This document shows, piece by piece, positions 1 to 7,631 of a stretch of DNA of 45,611 nucleotides. The position numbers were made by a program, and so were the translations under genes. The notes beneath the pieces were generated by a model that worked only from the letters and a program-made list of their open reading frames with translations, was not told the DNA's origin and did not search any database. Numbering within the stretch: position 1 is the stretch's first letter; each line of letters starts with the position of its first letter. This stretch comes from CAYFHQ01 sp964342805 (lineage in GTDB: Bacteria; Bacillota; Clostridia; Peptostreptococcales; Acidaminobacteraceae): the NCBI GenBank assembly GCA_964342805.1, contig CAYFHQ010000018.1:1-45611 (forward strand). The letters run 5' to 3'.

Positions 1-2
1 AT

Positions 3-461
3 GTGCCATCGGGTGCCAATACGGGTGGGGACATCGTCCTTGCCAACAAAACCAACTTGGCTGGTTTCATTGCAACGACCGGTAACATCTATATCTACGC
101 ACCGTCGGGAACCCATGTGACTTTTTCTGGTTCTTTAACGGCAGGTGGTAGTGTAATTATCTATGGTCCGGGTACAAAGACAATAGAAGGAAACAAGGAG
201 AAGACCATGGAAATCGTGGCATCTAGTCCGGTGGCTATTGAAGCTTTTTACGCAACAAATGCATCAGGGTTTGGTCGTAAAGTGGTCAACTCTGGACCTG
301 CCAGCGAGAACAGTGTGTCGACCATGCCCAACATGAATGTGGTAGAAAACCCGGCGACCATGACCTTCAACTTTGCAGAAAATCCAGAGTTGCTGTCAGC
401 TACCAAGGCAGACAAACGCAAGGCATACGACGTGAAAGACTGGAAGACGGTTGTTCGTTAG
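3..461 (+). CDS. C-terminal fragment of a probable surface or pilus-assembly protein
   Basis: The reading frame is open to the left edge, so this is the 3' end of a longer gene. The visible 152 residues are rich in Gly, Thr, Ser and short hydrophobic strands (for example GNIYIYAP and GSVIIYGPG). This gives the look of a beta-helix or beta-solenoid, as in the C-terminal parts of PilX-like or polymer-forming surface proteins. No catalytic motif and no membrane segment are visible. The last 40 residues are basic. The next gene follows after 16 nt and is probably co-transcribed. In related Clostridia, type IV pilus or competence genes often precede aroK, which fits but does not prove a pilus role. 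The family is not recognised with certainty. Confidence 0.5.
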   Translation: MPSGANTGGDIVLANKTNLAGFIATTGNIYIYAPSGTHVTFSGSLTAGGSVIIYGPGTKTIEGNKEKTMEIVASSPVAIEAFYATNASGFGRKVVNSGPASENSVSTMPNMNVVENPATMTFNFAENPELLSATKADKRKAYDVKDWKTVVR

Positions 462-477
462 AAAGGATTGGGGAGAT

Positions 478-768
478 ATGCAATTAAAAAATTACATGGA
501 GGTTGCGGTTGATCATTTTCTGCCCAACCTACTCAAGGCATTTCCATTGCTCTGCACCTGTGATCACTGTATAATGGACATCAAAGCCTTGGCACTCAAC
601 AATTTGAAGCCCCACTACGTGGTAACACGAAAAGGGGAGATCTGGTCCAAGATTGACGAAATGAATATTCAGTTCGAAGCAGACGTCATGAAGGCCTTAA
701 TCGACGCAATCACAGTGGTCAGCAAAAGTCCCCGTCACGGTGAGAATGGTGACGATATCGTTCTATAG
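478..768 (+). CDS. ComFB family protein, probable c-di-GMP-binding receptor
   Basis: A 96-residue protein whose start ATG at 478 has a GGGGAG site just upstream; an in-frame extension to 451 overlaps the previous gene and lacks a good site. The sequence resembles the 'late competence development' ComFB family: an N-terminal helix with a VxxxL pattern, a Cys cluster CTCDHC at residues 26-31, the phrase LNNLKPHYV, and a C-terminal helix. Established knowledge: the Bacillus comFB gene lies in the comF operon without a clear competence phenotype, and cyanobacterial ComFB-type proteins (also called CdgR) bind c-di-GMP. The Cys pattern suggests a zinc site. It sits between a surface-protein fragment and aroK, with its stop codon touching the aroK ribosome site. 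Binding of c-di-GMP here is inference. Confidence 0.75.
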   Translation: MQLKNYMEVAVDHFLPNLLKAFPLLCTCDHCIMDIKALALNNLKPHYVVTRKGEIWSKIDEMNIQFEADVMKALIDAITVVSKSPRHGENGDDIVL

Positions 769-776
769 GAGGTTCC

Positions 777-1277
777 ATGACCATTTGGCTCGTCGGCATG
801 ATGGGGTCAGGCAAGTCTACCATAGGCAGATTGCTGGCCAGTGCCTTACAGCAAGAATGGATCGACATGGATTTTCAAATCGAACAAGTGGCCGGCAAGT
901 CCATTCCTGAGATCTTCCAGGAAGAGGGTGAGCCGGCTTTTCGTAAGCTTGAAAAGTCCGTGGCCCTGTCCATATCAAAATCAAGCGCTGTGATCTCCAC
1001 AGGAGGCGGCGTTGTTAAATCAAAGGAAAATCAAAACATCATGAAGGAAAATGGCCTGGTCATATACCTTGAGTCCTCTGCAGAGGGACTGCTGAAGAGG
1101 CTTAAAGGAGAAATGGCCCACCGGCCCTTACTAAGGGGAGACAATCCCCAGGAGACCTTGGCACAGCTATTGAATGAGCGCCAACCCATGTACTTGTCAG
1201 CAGCGCATCTGGTGGTAGATGTGGAAAATAGGACGCCAGACCAGATTGTGGCAGAAATCATGGGTAAGTTGGAGTGA
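777..1277 (+). CDS. aroK: Shikimate kinase
   Basis: Cytoplasmic enzyme of the chorismate pathway that phosphorylates shikimate at the 3-hydroxyl using ATP. The 166-residue length is typical. Visible landmarks are the P-loop GMMGSGKS at residues 7-14, the substrate-binding DMD at 30-32, Arg56 in the EPAFRKLE segment, GGG at 76-78, and the lid Arg in HRPLLRGDN. The start ATG lies 4 nt after an AGGAGG site that overlaps the comFB-like stop codon, so the two are probably translated from one message. The next pathway gene here, aroQ, lies 77 nt downstream. Confidence 0.97.
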   Translation: MTIWLVGMMGSGKSTIGRLLASALQQEWIDMDFQIEQVAGKSIPEIFQEEGEPAFRKLEKSVALSISKSSAVISTGGGVVKSKENQNIMKENGLVIYLESSAEGLLKRLKGEMAHRPLLRGDNPQETLAQLLNERQPMYLSAAHLVVDVENRTPDQIVAEIMGKLE

Positions 1278-1354
1278 GTCTTTTCCCCTGATTCTATTCA
1301 AACCACTGATTTTGTGGTACTATAGACAAGGAAAATGCTGAGGACGGTGCGTGT

Positions 1355-1798
1355 ATGAAGAAAATACTTGTGCTCAATGGACCCAACCTGAATTTACTGG
1401 GTCGACGGGATGCCACACAGTATGGCGTTATGACACTAAAAGCAATTGAAGAAAAAATGGTACTAACGGCGCAAGAACTGGGTGTAGACCTTGCCTTTGC
1501 CCAATCCAACCATGAAGGGGTTTTGATTGATCAAATCCATGGAGCGATTGGGACCTATGACGGCATTGTGCTCAATCCGGGTGCCTTTACCCATTATTCC
1601 ATTGCCATCCGTGACGCCATCGACGCTGCGGGGGTACCGACCATTGAAGTGCATTTGTCCAATATCCACGCAAGGGAGCCGTTTCGCAGTGAATCAGTCA
1701 TTGCACCGGTGTGTATCGGCCAAGTTTGTGGCCTCAAGGACAAGTCCTACACAACGGGGTTATACGGACTATACCAATATCTAAGCGACAAAGCTTAG
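1355..1798 (+). CDS. aroQ: Type II 3-dehydroquinate dehydratase
   Basis: Converts 3-dehydroquinate to 3-dehydroshikimate, the third step of the shikimate pathway, as a dodecameric cytoplasmic enzyme. The 147-residue length matches type II enzymes. Visible: N-terminal LNGPNLNLLG at 7-16, catalytic Tyr23 in TQYG, Asn74 in LNPGA, His80, catalytic His100 in EVHLSN and Arg111 in the REPFR lid. In many Firmicutes pepP lies between aroQ and efp; here efp follows directly after 22 nt and pepP is absent. Confidence 0.97.
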   Translation: MKKILVLNGPNLNLLGRRDATQYGVMTLKAIEEKMVLTAQELGVDLAFAQSNHEGVLIDQIHGAIGTYDGIVLNPGAFTHYSIAIRDAIDAAGVPTIEVHLSNIHAREPFRSESVIAPVCIGQVCGLKDKSYTTGLYGLYQYLSDKA

Positions 1799-1820
1799 AC
1801 AAAAATATGGAGGGATTTTC

Positions 1821-2378
1821 ATGATTCAAGCTGGTGATTTTAGAAAAGGCATGACCTTTGAAATCAATGGCGAACCATGTGTTGTAATTGATTTTCAGCA
1901 CGTAAAGCCAGGTAAGGGTGCGGCATTCGTTCGTACGAAATACAAGAGTCTTCTAACAGGTGCAACACGCGAGCAGGCGTTCAACCCATCTGAGAAGTTC
2001 CCGAGAGCACACATCGAAACAAAGGAAATGCAGTACCTTTACGCCGATGGTGACCTATACTACTTCATGGACAACGAAACTTATGACCAGATTCCACTAC
2101 AATTTGAATTGGTTGAAGACGCAATCAAGTGGATAAAGGAAAATGAGAACGTAATGTTGAAGTTCTACAAGGGAAGCTGTTTCATGGTGGAAGCACCAAA
2201 CTTTGTTGAACTTGAGATTACTGAAACTGAGCCAGGCGTTAAGGGCGACACAGCTTCCAACGTTACTAAGAAGGCAACTGTTGAAACAGGCGCTGTTGTA
2301 AACGTTCCTCTGTTCGTTAACGAAGGCGAAAAGATCAAGATTGACACACGTACAGGCGAATACCTGTCACGGGCATAG
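1821..2378 (+). CDS. efp: Translation elongation factor P
   Basis: Binds between the P and E sites of the ribosome and relieves stalling at polyproline stretches. The 185 residues show the three-domain layout: an N-terminal KOW-like domain, a central OB fold and a C-terminal OB fold ending near the conserved KIDTRTGEY. The loop PGKGAAF carries Lys32, the position that is modified in Bacillus EF-P. An ATG with AGGGA upstream begins the gene. Codon use is strongly biased (CGT for Arg, CTA/CTG for Leu), typical of a highly expressed gene. Confidence 0.98.
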   Translation: MIQAGDFRKGMTFEINGEPCVVIDFQHVKPGKGAAFVRTKYKSLLTGATREQAFNPSEKFPRAHIETKEMQYLYADGDLYYFMDNETYDQIPLQFELVEDAIKWIKENENVMLKFYKGSCFMVEAPNFVELEITETEPGVKGDTASNVTKKATVETGAVVNVPLFVNEGEKIKIDTRTGEYLSRA

Positions 2379-2442
2379 TCAACTCCGGGCAATGGTGCCC
2401 GAGAAAAGGATCTCACGATCCTATATAAAAGGAGGTCTACCT

Positions 2443-2850
2443 ATGAGCTATCTATTTGAAAAAGTTGCTTACGTTCGAGGCCTAGCAGATGGACTAGAAA
2501 TCGATCAGACGACAAAAGAAGGAAAACTTCTGACTCAAATTATTGATGTTCTTGATGATTTCGCTTCTGCATTCGACGAACTGGACACTGATCTTGGTGA
2601 ACTTGAAGATTACGTGGAAGCAATGGACGATGATCTGGCGGACCTTGAAGAAGAACTATTGGGCATTGAGTACGACGCATTCGATTGTCCCAAATGTGGC
2701 GAGCTGGTTCTAGTGGATCAAGACATTGACGAAGGGGAATGCTGCTTTGAGCTGACTTGCCCTGACTGTGGAGAAACATTCGACGTTGTAGACGACACTT
2801 GTGAGTGTGACTGCGACTGTGAACCTGCTAAAGCTGAAGTAAAAGAGTAG
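2443..2850 (+). CDS. CD1247-type acidic zinc-ribbon protein of unknown function
   Basis: A 135-residue protein starting at the ATG 7 nt after AAAGGAGG; longer in-frame starts run into efp and are rejected. The N-terminal 40 residues (MSYLFEKVAYVRGLADGL) are typical of the clostridial CD1247 N-terminal domain. A very acidic helical stretch follows (about residues 45-80), then a zinc ribbon with CPKC and CPDC pairs, and a Cys/Asp-rich tail. The family commonly follows efp in Clostridia, where its members are sometimes mislabelled as AraC regulators; no DNA-binding domain is visible here. In sporulating relatives the spoIIIA operon follows at this point, but here a terminator comes instead. Function unknown. 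Confidence 0.85.
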   Translation: MSYLFEKVAYVRGLADGLEIDQTTKEGKLLTQIIDVLDDFASAFDELDTDLGELEDYVEAMDDDLADLEEELLGIEYDAFDCPKCGELVLVDQDIDEGECCFELTCPDCGETFDVVDDTCECDCDCEPAKAEVKE

Positions 2851-2856
2851 TGACTG

Positions 2857-2885
2857 AAACGGTTGCCTCCGGGCAGCCGTTTTTA
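2857..2885 (+). terminator. Intrinsic terminator after the CD1247-type gene
   Basis: AACGGTTGCC pairs with GGCAGCCGTT (one G-U pair) around a TCCG loop, followed by a T run. It closes the aroK-efp block before a new promoter. Confidence 0.85.
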
Positions 2886-2978
2886 TTATCTATTGAAACA
2901 ACAAATGGAACCAAGATTGGAACGAGGATTGAAAGACTGAAAAGAGATTTCAATTCGATGAAAGCCACTGGTCGTGCG

Positions 2979-3007
2979 TTGTCACGATCATTTCCATCTG
3001 ATATAAT
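2979..3007 (+). promoter_or_regulatory. Strong sigma-A type promoter for the Asp23-nusB-xse-isp operon
   Basis: TTGTCA (2979-2984), a 17-nt spacer, and TATAAT (3002-3007) preceded by an extended TG. It follows a terminator and precedes a GGAGG-led gene by about 20 nt, so it probably starts the long operon that includes nusB, xseAB and ispA. Confidence 0.85.
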
Positions 3008-3030
3008 AAATCGAAGAATGGAGGCAGATT

Positions 3031-3420
3031 ATGGCTGAAAATACCCAATTGAATGAGTTAGAATACGGCAATGTGAATATCTCTGATGACGTGGTGGGAA
3101 TCATCACTTCCATCGCAGCAGCAGAAATAGAAGGTGTCAACGGTCTATATGGCGGCTTCGCTGAAGATATTGCTGAAATGCTAGGCGTAAAAAACCTACA
3201 AAAAGGCGTAAAAGTTGAAATCAACGATGGTCTAGTGACCGTTGATCTGAATATTATTGTAGACTTTGGCATCCGCATCCCAGAGGTGGCTTGGAAGGTT
3301 CAAGAGAACGTAAAGAGCGCCATTGAGAACATGACAGGCCTGCAAGTGAAAGACATCAACATCCATGTTCAAGGAATCAACATTCCTAAGGAAACAACAC
3401 CGGAGTTTGATCAGGAATAA
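3031..3420 (+). CDS. Asp23/Gls24 family protein (YqhY-like)
   Basis: A 129-residue protein with the alternating strand-helix pattern of Asp23/Gls24 proteins: ISDDVVGIITSIAAAEIEGV at 17-36, the acidic GGFAEDIAEMLG, then the strand block KVEINDGLVTVDLNIIVDFG and a helix before INIHVQGI. In Bacillus the homologue YqhY lies beside accBC and nusB and affects acetyl-CoA carboxylase regulation. Here accB/accC are absent and nusB follows directly. The exact job is unknown; the family is linked to envelope homeostasis. Confidence 0.93.
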   Translation: MAENTQLNELEYGNVNISDDVVGIITSIAAAEIEGVNGLYGGFAEDIAEMLGVKNLQKGVKVEINDGLVTVDLNIIVDFGIRIPEVAWKVQENVKSAIENMTGLQVKDINIHVQGINIPKETTPEFDQE

Positions 3421-3428
3421 GCAATAAA

Positions 3429-3463
3429 AACGCACCGGCTCTAAACAGGGACGGTCGTTTTTT
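3429..3463 (+). terminator. Possible terminator or attenuator upstream of nusB
   Basis: ACGCACCG and CGGTCGT can pair with one bulged base around a 14-nt loop, followed by six T. It lies inside the presumed operon, between Asp23 and the nusB ribosome site, so it may only reduce read-through. Confidence 0.5.
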
Positions 3464-3481
3464 CGTGTACTAGGAGGACCC

Positions 3482-3892
3482 ATGGGAAGAAGACAAGCCC
3501 GTGAATTTGCCATGCAATGTCTATATCAAATGGACATGCTGGAGCAGTATGACGTACCGGCCATTCAGCCGTACCTCAATGAAAATGTAAGCAACAAAAA
3601 AGACCAGGAGTTTACCCTGAGTCAAGTAAACGTGTTTCTAGCCCACCGCGACCAGGTGGACGAGGCCATTAAGCCCTACCTCAAGGACTGGAGCCTGGAC
3701 CGAATTGCCAAAATCGATCTGGCTATCCTGCGTCTGGCAGTAACAGAAATGCTTTACATTGAAGACATTCCAACAGGCGTGTCTGCCAATGAAGCCGTTG
3801 AACTGGCGAAGAAGTTCAGTGACGACAACGCAAGTAGCTTCGTCAATGGCGTTCTAGGCAAGTTCATCCGTGAAAACAAGGCTGACAAGTAG
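3482..3892 (+). CDS. nusB: Transcription antitermination factor NusB
   Basis: RNA-binding all-helical protein that joins NusE (S10), NusG and NusA on boxA RNA during rRNA transcription. 136 residues, starting MGRRQAREFAMQCLYQMDM with the usual Arg-rich N-terminus. The C-terminal signature runs from RIAKIDLAILRLAVTEMLY to the EAVELAKKFSDD helix and the terminal NGVLGKFIRE. AGGAGG sits just before the ATG. It is followed after 1 nt by the TsaD-like gene, and folD, which sits here in Bacillus, is absent. Confidence 0.97.
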   Translation: MGRRQAREFAMQCLYQMDMLEQYDVPAIQPYLNENVSNKKDQEFTLSQVNVFLAHRDQVDEAIKPYLKDWSLDRIAKIDLAILRLAVTEMLYIEDIPTGVSANEAVELAKKFSDDNASSFVNGVLGKFIRENKADK

Positions 3893-3893
3893 T

Positions 3894-4844
3894 ATGAAAG
3901 ACCGGTTCATTCTTGGGATCGACACGAGCAATTACACCACTTCTGTTGCCCTTGCAACCACAGGTGGTGTCCTTTTCCGTGAATGCAGAAAGTTATTGAC
4001 GGTCAAACCGGGCAATCGAGGCCTCCGACAATCGGAAGCCTTTTATCAGCATGTCATGAACCTGCCAGACCTCCTTGAAGAACTTCTTGAAGGCTTTGGA
4101 ACCGATGCGCTCGCTGCTGTCACCGTCAGTACCCGCCCACGTAACCAGGACGGCTCCTACATGCCGTGTTTTATCGCAGGCTTGCAGTTTGCGAGAACCA
4201 TAGCCCAAGTCCAGGGGATTCCTGTATTTGAAACCACCCACCAGGACGGCCACATCATGGCTTCCATGTATGACGTCCAGTGGGACATTGGAGACAAGGT
4301 AATTTCGGTTCACTTGTCTGGTGGGACCTCAGAAATCCTCACCAGCCAGTGGAACGGGCAAGGCTTTGATGTTTCTTTGTTGGGCGGTACCTTGGACATT
4401 TCTGCTGGCCAACTATTGGACCGGGTAGGGGTGGCCATGGGCCTACCATTTCCCTGTGGCAAGGCCCTGGATGAAATGGTACCTCAAGCTAGCAAACAGT
4501 TGAAGTATCCGACAACCGTAAAAGGGTCTCATTTTAATTTGTCCGGTGCTGAAAGCTATGGCCTCAAGCACATTGACCAGGAGCAACAAGCAGATATTGC
4601 CGCAGGTTTATTCGGAGCCATTGAAATAAGTTTATGTAAAAGTATTATGTCAACCGCGGAAGAAACGGGCCTAAAAAAAGTAGTCATGGCCGGTGGGGTG
4701 TCTTCCAGCAAGACCCTTTCCAAACGGTTGACCCAAACCCTAAAAAAAGAAAATATTGAAGTGGTCTTCTGTAAGCCCGCCTTTGCAGCTGATAACGCAA
4801 TTGGCGTGGCCTTAATCGGAGCCGCCTTGTTATCCCAGGAGTGA
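3894..4844 (+). CDS. TsaD/YgjD paralogue (M22-type ASKHA protein), function unknown
   Basis: 316 residues of the Kae1/TsaD fold. The start ATG is 1 nt after the nusB stop. TsaD makes the t6A tRNA modification together with TsaB, TsaE and TsaC. This copy keeps HxxxH (His116, His120 in HQDGH) and the C-terminal ADN (Asp300) that bind metal. However, it has SGGTSEI where TsaD has SGGHT, and the usual GPGL..LLVG segment is replaced by TRPRNQDGSYMPCFIAG (81-97). It is therefore probably not the t6A enzyme itself but the paralogue that many Clostridia carry between nusB and xseA. Translation appears coupled to both neighbours; xseA starts 2 nt after its stop codon. Confidence 0.85.
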   Translation: MKDRFILGIDTSNYTTSVALATTGGVLFRECRKLLTVKPGNRGLRQSEAFYQHVMNLPDLLEELLEGFGTDALAAVTVSTRPRNQDGSYMPCFIAGLQFARTIAQVQGIPVFETTHQDGHIMASMYDVQWDIGDKVISVHLSGGTSEILTSQWNGQGFDVSLLGGTLDISAGQLLDRVGVAMGLPFPCGKALDEMVPQASKQLKYPTTVKGSHFNLSGAESYGLKHIDQEQQADIAAGLFGAIEISLCKSIMSTAEETGLKKVVMAGGVSSSKTLSKRLTQTLKKENIEVVFCKPAFAADNAIGVALIGAALLSQE

Positions 4845-4846
4845 TC

Positions 4847-6091
4847 ATGAAACTACGGGCCTTGTCTGTCACAGAAATCACCCAATATATCAAACGTAAC
4901 CTCAGTCTAGACCCTATTCTGTCCAATGTGATCGTTGAGGGGGAATTGTCCAATTATAAGTTGCACTCCAGTGGACATGCCTATTTCAACCTCAAGGACC
5001 AGGGGGCAAAAATCCCTTGTGTCATGTTCCATCGGGCCTTTAAGACCCTAGACTTTGACCCGGAAAATGGGATGAAGTTAAAGGCCAAGGGAAATGTGTC
5101 TGTTTATGAGCGTGATGGTCGCTACCAGCTCTATGTCAATCATATGGAGCAGGCTGGACTGGGCGATTTACATATCAAATTCGAAAAACTCAAGTCGACC
5201 CTGTCGGAAGAAGGTCTTTTTGATTTGGACCGTAAAAAAGAGGTTCCTCGGTTTCCAAGACATATCGCAGTTGTGACTTCACCCACTGGTGCTGCCATTC
5301 GTGACATACTCCATGTCCTCCAAAGGCGGGTGTCCTATGCGGACATCACCATTTGGCCCGTCAGGGTCCAGGGGGCAACCTCTGCACAGGAAGTGGCCAG
5401 AGCCATTGAAGGGATCAATGAAGCAGGGGAAGCCGACGTTATCATCCTCTCCCGTGGGGGTGGTAGTATTGAAGAATTATGGTCTTTTAACGAAGAAGGC
5501 ACAGCCCGGGCTGTGGCTGACTCCCGGGTACCCATCATTACTGGTGTGGGCCACGAGACAGACACAACCATGGTGGACTTCATTTCAGACCTCCGGGCAC
5601 CAACACCCTCTGCGGCTGCAGAAGTGGTGGCCATGGCCGACCATGAAATTGACGACAAGCTTATGATCTTGCGGTCACGTATGACCGGTGTCATGGAGTC
5701 TAAACTTACAGCCCAGCGCAACCGCCTGGACCGTGTGTCACCTGAAACCTTAACCAAAAGGCTGATCCAGAAGGCTGACGACAGACGAATGGCCCTTGAC
5801 CACCTGCAAGTCAGGATGGTTAGAGCCATGGACGTCCAAAGCCAAGGCCAGAGAAAGCGCCTCATGGCCCTGGGCCAAATGCTGGACCAAGTGAGTCCAC
5901 TGGCTGTCATGGAACGGGGTTACGGGATTCCCAAGCAAGAAACAGGGGAAGTCATTGACACCATAAAGAAGGTAAAAGAAGGTGACACCATAGCAGTAGA
6001 CCTGCGTGACGGCACCATGCACTGTACAGTGAATCAAACTGAAAAAGGAGCAGAGCCTTGGCAAAGAAAGAGACGTTCGAAGAAAAGCTAA
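4847..6091 (+). CDS. xseA: Exodeoxyribonuclease VII large subunit
   Basis: Catalytic subunit of the single-strand-specific nuclease ExoVII. 414 residues from the ATG at 4847, chosen over an overlapping GTG at 4841 because AGGAG lies 5 nt before the ATG and MKLRALSVTEI matches family N-termini. Residues 4-100 form the OB fold (VEGELSNYK, SGHAYFNLKD). The nuclease domain carries AVVTSPTGAAIRDI and RGGGSIEELW (about 203-212), then GVGHETDTT. A long helical region follows, and the C-terminal strands contain the conserved RGYGI. The last 34 nt overlap xseB, so both subunits come from one message. Confidence 0.97.
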   Translation: MKLRALSVTEITQYIKRNLSLDPILSNVIVEGELSNYKLHSSGHAYFNLKDQGAKIPCVMFHRAFKTLDFDPENGMKLKAKGNVSVYERDGRYQLYVNHMEQAGLGDLHIKFEKLKSTLSEEGLFDLDRKKEVPRFPRHIAVVTSPTGAAIRDILHVLQRRVSYADITIWPVRVQGATSAQEVARAIEGINEAGEADVIILSRGGGSIEELWSFNEEGTARAVADSRVPIITGVGHETDTTMVDFISDLRAPTPSAAAEVVAMADHEIDDKLMILRSRMTGVMESKLTAQRNRLDRVSPETLTKRLIQKADDRRMALDHLQVRMVRAMDVQSQGQRKRLMALGQMLDQVSPLAVMERGYGIPKQETGEVIDTIKKVKEGDTIAVDLRDGTMHCTVNQTEKGAEPWQRKRRSKKS

Positions 6092-6279
6092 ACAGACTGG
6101 AATCCATCGTGGAAAGCTTAGAGGCTGGCGACGTGGAACTGGAAGCAGCCTTGAAGCAGTTTGAAGAGGGCGTCAAGGTCTACCGAGACTGCTTAAAATG
6201 GTTGGACAAGGCCGATCAGACCATTGCAAAGATCAATGAAGACGGTCAAAAAGAACCCTTTGACACCGACGAGGATTAA
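6058..6279 (+). CDS. xseB: Exodeoxyribonuclease VII small subunit
   Basis: 73-residue helical hairpin protein that binds XseA. It starts at a TTG, 7 nt after AAGGAG, inside the 3' end of xseA. The family pattern is clear: FEEKLNRLESIVESLEAGDVELEAALKQFEEGV. Its stop is 1 nt before the ispA start codon. Confidence 0.96.
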   Translation: MAKKETFEEKLNRLESIVESLEAGDVELEAALKQFEEGVKVYRDCLKWLDKADQTIAKINEDGQKEPFDTDED

Positions 6280-6280
6280 A

Positions 6281-7171
6281 ATGACATTTTACCAGATCTA
6301 CAATGGAAAAAAAGAACATGTGGACCAACTCTTACTGGGTTACTTCAACGACCATGATAACCCCTACGAGGAAAAAATCCACCAGGCAGTCAACTATAGC
6401 CTAAGGGCAGGTGGGAAGAGACTCAGACCTGTTCTTTTCATGGAAGTTGCCCGTCTGTTTGCCTGCAATAGCCAAACGGCAGCTCCCTTTGCCTGTGCCC
6501 TGGAAATGATCCACACCTATTCCTTGATCCATGACGACCTGCCGGCCATGGACAACGACGACCTGAGAAGGGGTATGCCCACCAGCCATATTAAATTTGG
6601 TGAGGCCATGGCCATCTTGGCCGGAGACAGCTTGCTCAATAGTGCCCATGAAATCATGATCCAGGGTTCCCTGGCCATGGTAGACCCAACCAAGGGCCTG
6701 GCAGCCATGCAAGTGATATCCCAGTCAGCAGGCTCCAAGGGCATGATCCTGGGGCAGGTGGCTGACATTGAAAACGAAAACAAGTCCATTACCATTCAGG
6801 AACTGGATTTCATTAATAAGAACAAGACCGGCGCTTTGATCCGTGCCGCAATTATTGGGGGAGCCATCTTAGCGGGCGCATCCCAAAAAGAAATTGACCA
6901 TTTGGACCGATTTGCAACATATCTAGGATTAAGCTTTCAGATTGTCGATGATATACTAGACATAGAAGGAGACGTCCATGCCCTGGGCAAACCCATTGGC
7001 AGTGACGCCGACAATCACAAGACGACCTATCCGATCCTGCTGGGTCTAGAACAAGCAAAAGAAAAGGTTTCAGACTTAACAAACCTATGTCACAATGAAC
7101 TGGACGCTTTAGGCAAGGATGTGACCTTCCTCAAAGCGCTGACAGATTATATGGCAAGTCGAAAAAACTAG
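6281..7171 (+). CDS. ispA: Farnesyl diphosphate synthase (polyprenyl synthetase)
   Basis: Condenses isopentenyl diphosphate with allylic diphosphates to make farnesyl diphosphate for undecaprenyl lipid and quinones. 296 residues. GGKRLRP at 44-50, first Asp-rich motif DDLPAMDNDD from residue 85, second motif DDILD at 221-225, and GKPIGSDADNHKTTYP near the C-terminus are all present. Longer in-frame starts fall inside xseB. The gene stays with dxs, two genes and one RNA downstream, which together supply isoprenoids. Confidence 0.97.
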   Translation: MTFYQIYNGKKEHVDQLLLGYFNDHDNPYEEKIHQAVNYSLRAGGKRLRPVLFMEVARLFACNSQTAAPFACALEMIHTYSLIHDDLPAMDNDDLRRGMPTSHIKFGEAMAILAGDSLLNSAHEIMIQGSLAMVDPTKGLAAMQVISQSAGSKGMILGQVADIENENKSITIQELDFINKNKTGALIRAAIIGGAILAGASQKEIDHLDRFATYLGLSFQIVDDILDIEGDVHALGKPIGSDADNHKTTYPILLGLEQAKEKVSDLTNLCHNELDALGKDVTFLKALTDYMASRKN

Positions 7172-7180
7172 GGGTGGACA

Positions 7181-7624
7181 ATGAATTTTTTTGAAGGTAT
7201 CTTGGAAAACTCAGTATTCTGGGTTGCATTTTGGGCGTGGTTCGCTGCGCAGTTTATCAAGGTAATCACATACTTTTTCCAAGAGGGAAAACTCAACATC
7301 TATAGAATGATTGGCTCAGGCGGCATGCCTTCCAGCCACTCGTCATTTGTCATGGGCCTATCCACTGCTGTGGGCTTAACCCACGGATGGGACTCTGGCT
7401 TATTTGCTGTGGCCATTGTCATCTCCTTGATCGTCATGTATGACGCTTCTGGGGTACGCCGGGCAGTAGGCAAGCAGGCCATTATCATCAATAATATGAT
7501 TGATGACCTTTACCACCATAAACCCATTACCAACGAACGACTGAAAGAACTAGTAGGTCATACCCCTGTAGAAGTGTTTGCAGGTGCAGTTTTGGGTATT
7601 GTTATGGCAAATATTATGCTATAA
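7181..7624 (+). CDS. Divergent PAP2 family membrane protein (DUF212, YuiD-like)
   Basis: 147-residue integral membrane protein with four hydrophobic stretches (about 10-32, 54-68, 70-87, 128-147). The motif GGMPSSHSS at 47-55 corresponds to the SGH core of PAP2 phosphatases, and DASGVRRAVG is the second family signature. The family lies in isoprenoid operons in many bacteria and may act on prenyl phosphates, which is unproven. The start follows GGGGTGG 9 nt after the ispA stop. The stop codon overlaps a TATAAT that may be the promoter of the following OLE RNA. Confidence 0.9.
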   Translation: MNFFEGILENSVFWVAFWAWFAAQFIKVITYFFQEGKLNIYRMIGSGGMPSSHSSFVMGLSTAVGLTHGWDSGLFAVAIVISLIVMYDASGVRRAVGKQAIIINNMIDDLYHHKPITNERLKELVGHTPVEVFAGAVLGIVMANIML

Positions 7625-7625
7625 T
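7597..7625 (+). promoter_or_regulatory. Candidate promoter of the OLE RNA
   Basis: TATAAT at 7620-7625 overlaps the DUF212 stop codon. A weak -35 (TATTGT, 17-nt spacing; or TTGTTA, 15-nt spacing) lies upstream. Transcription would begin near 7632, about 20 nt before the closing helix of the RNA. The RNA could equally be cut from the operon transcript. Confidence 0.4.
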
Positions 7626-7631
7626 ATTCTG

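Noticed and set aside
2850..3038. 62-codon + strand open frame before Asp23
   Set aside because: It begins in a terminator and covers the promoter at 2979-3007; no ribosome site.
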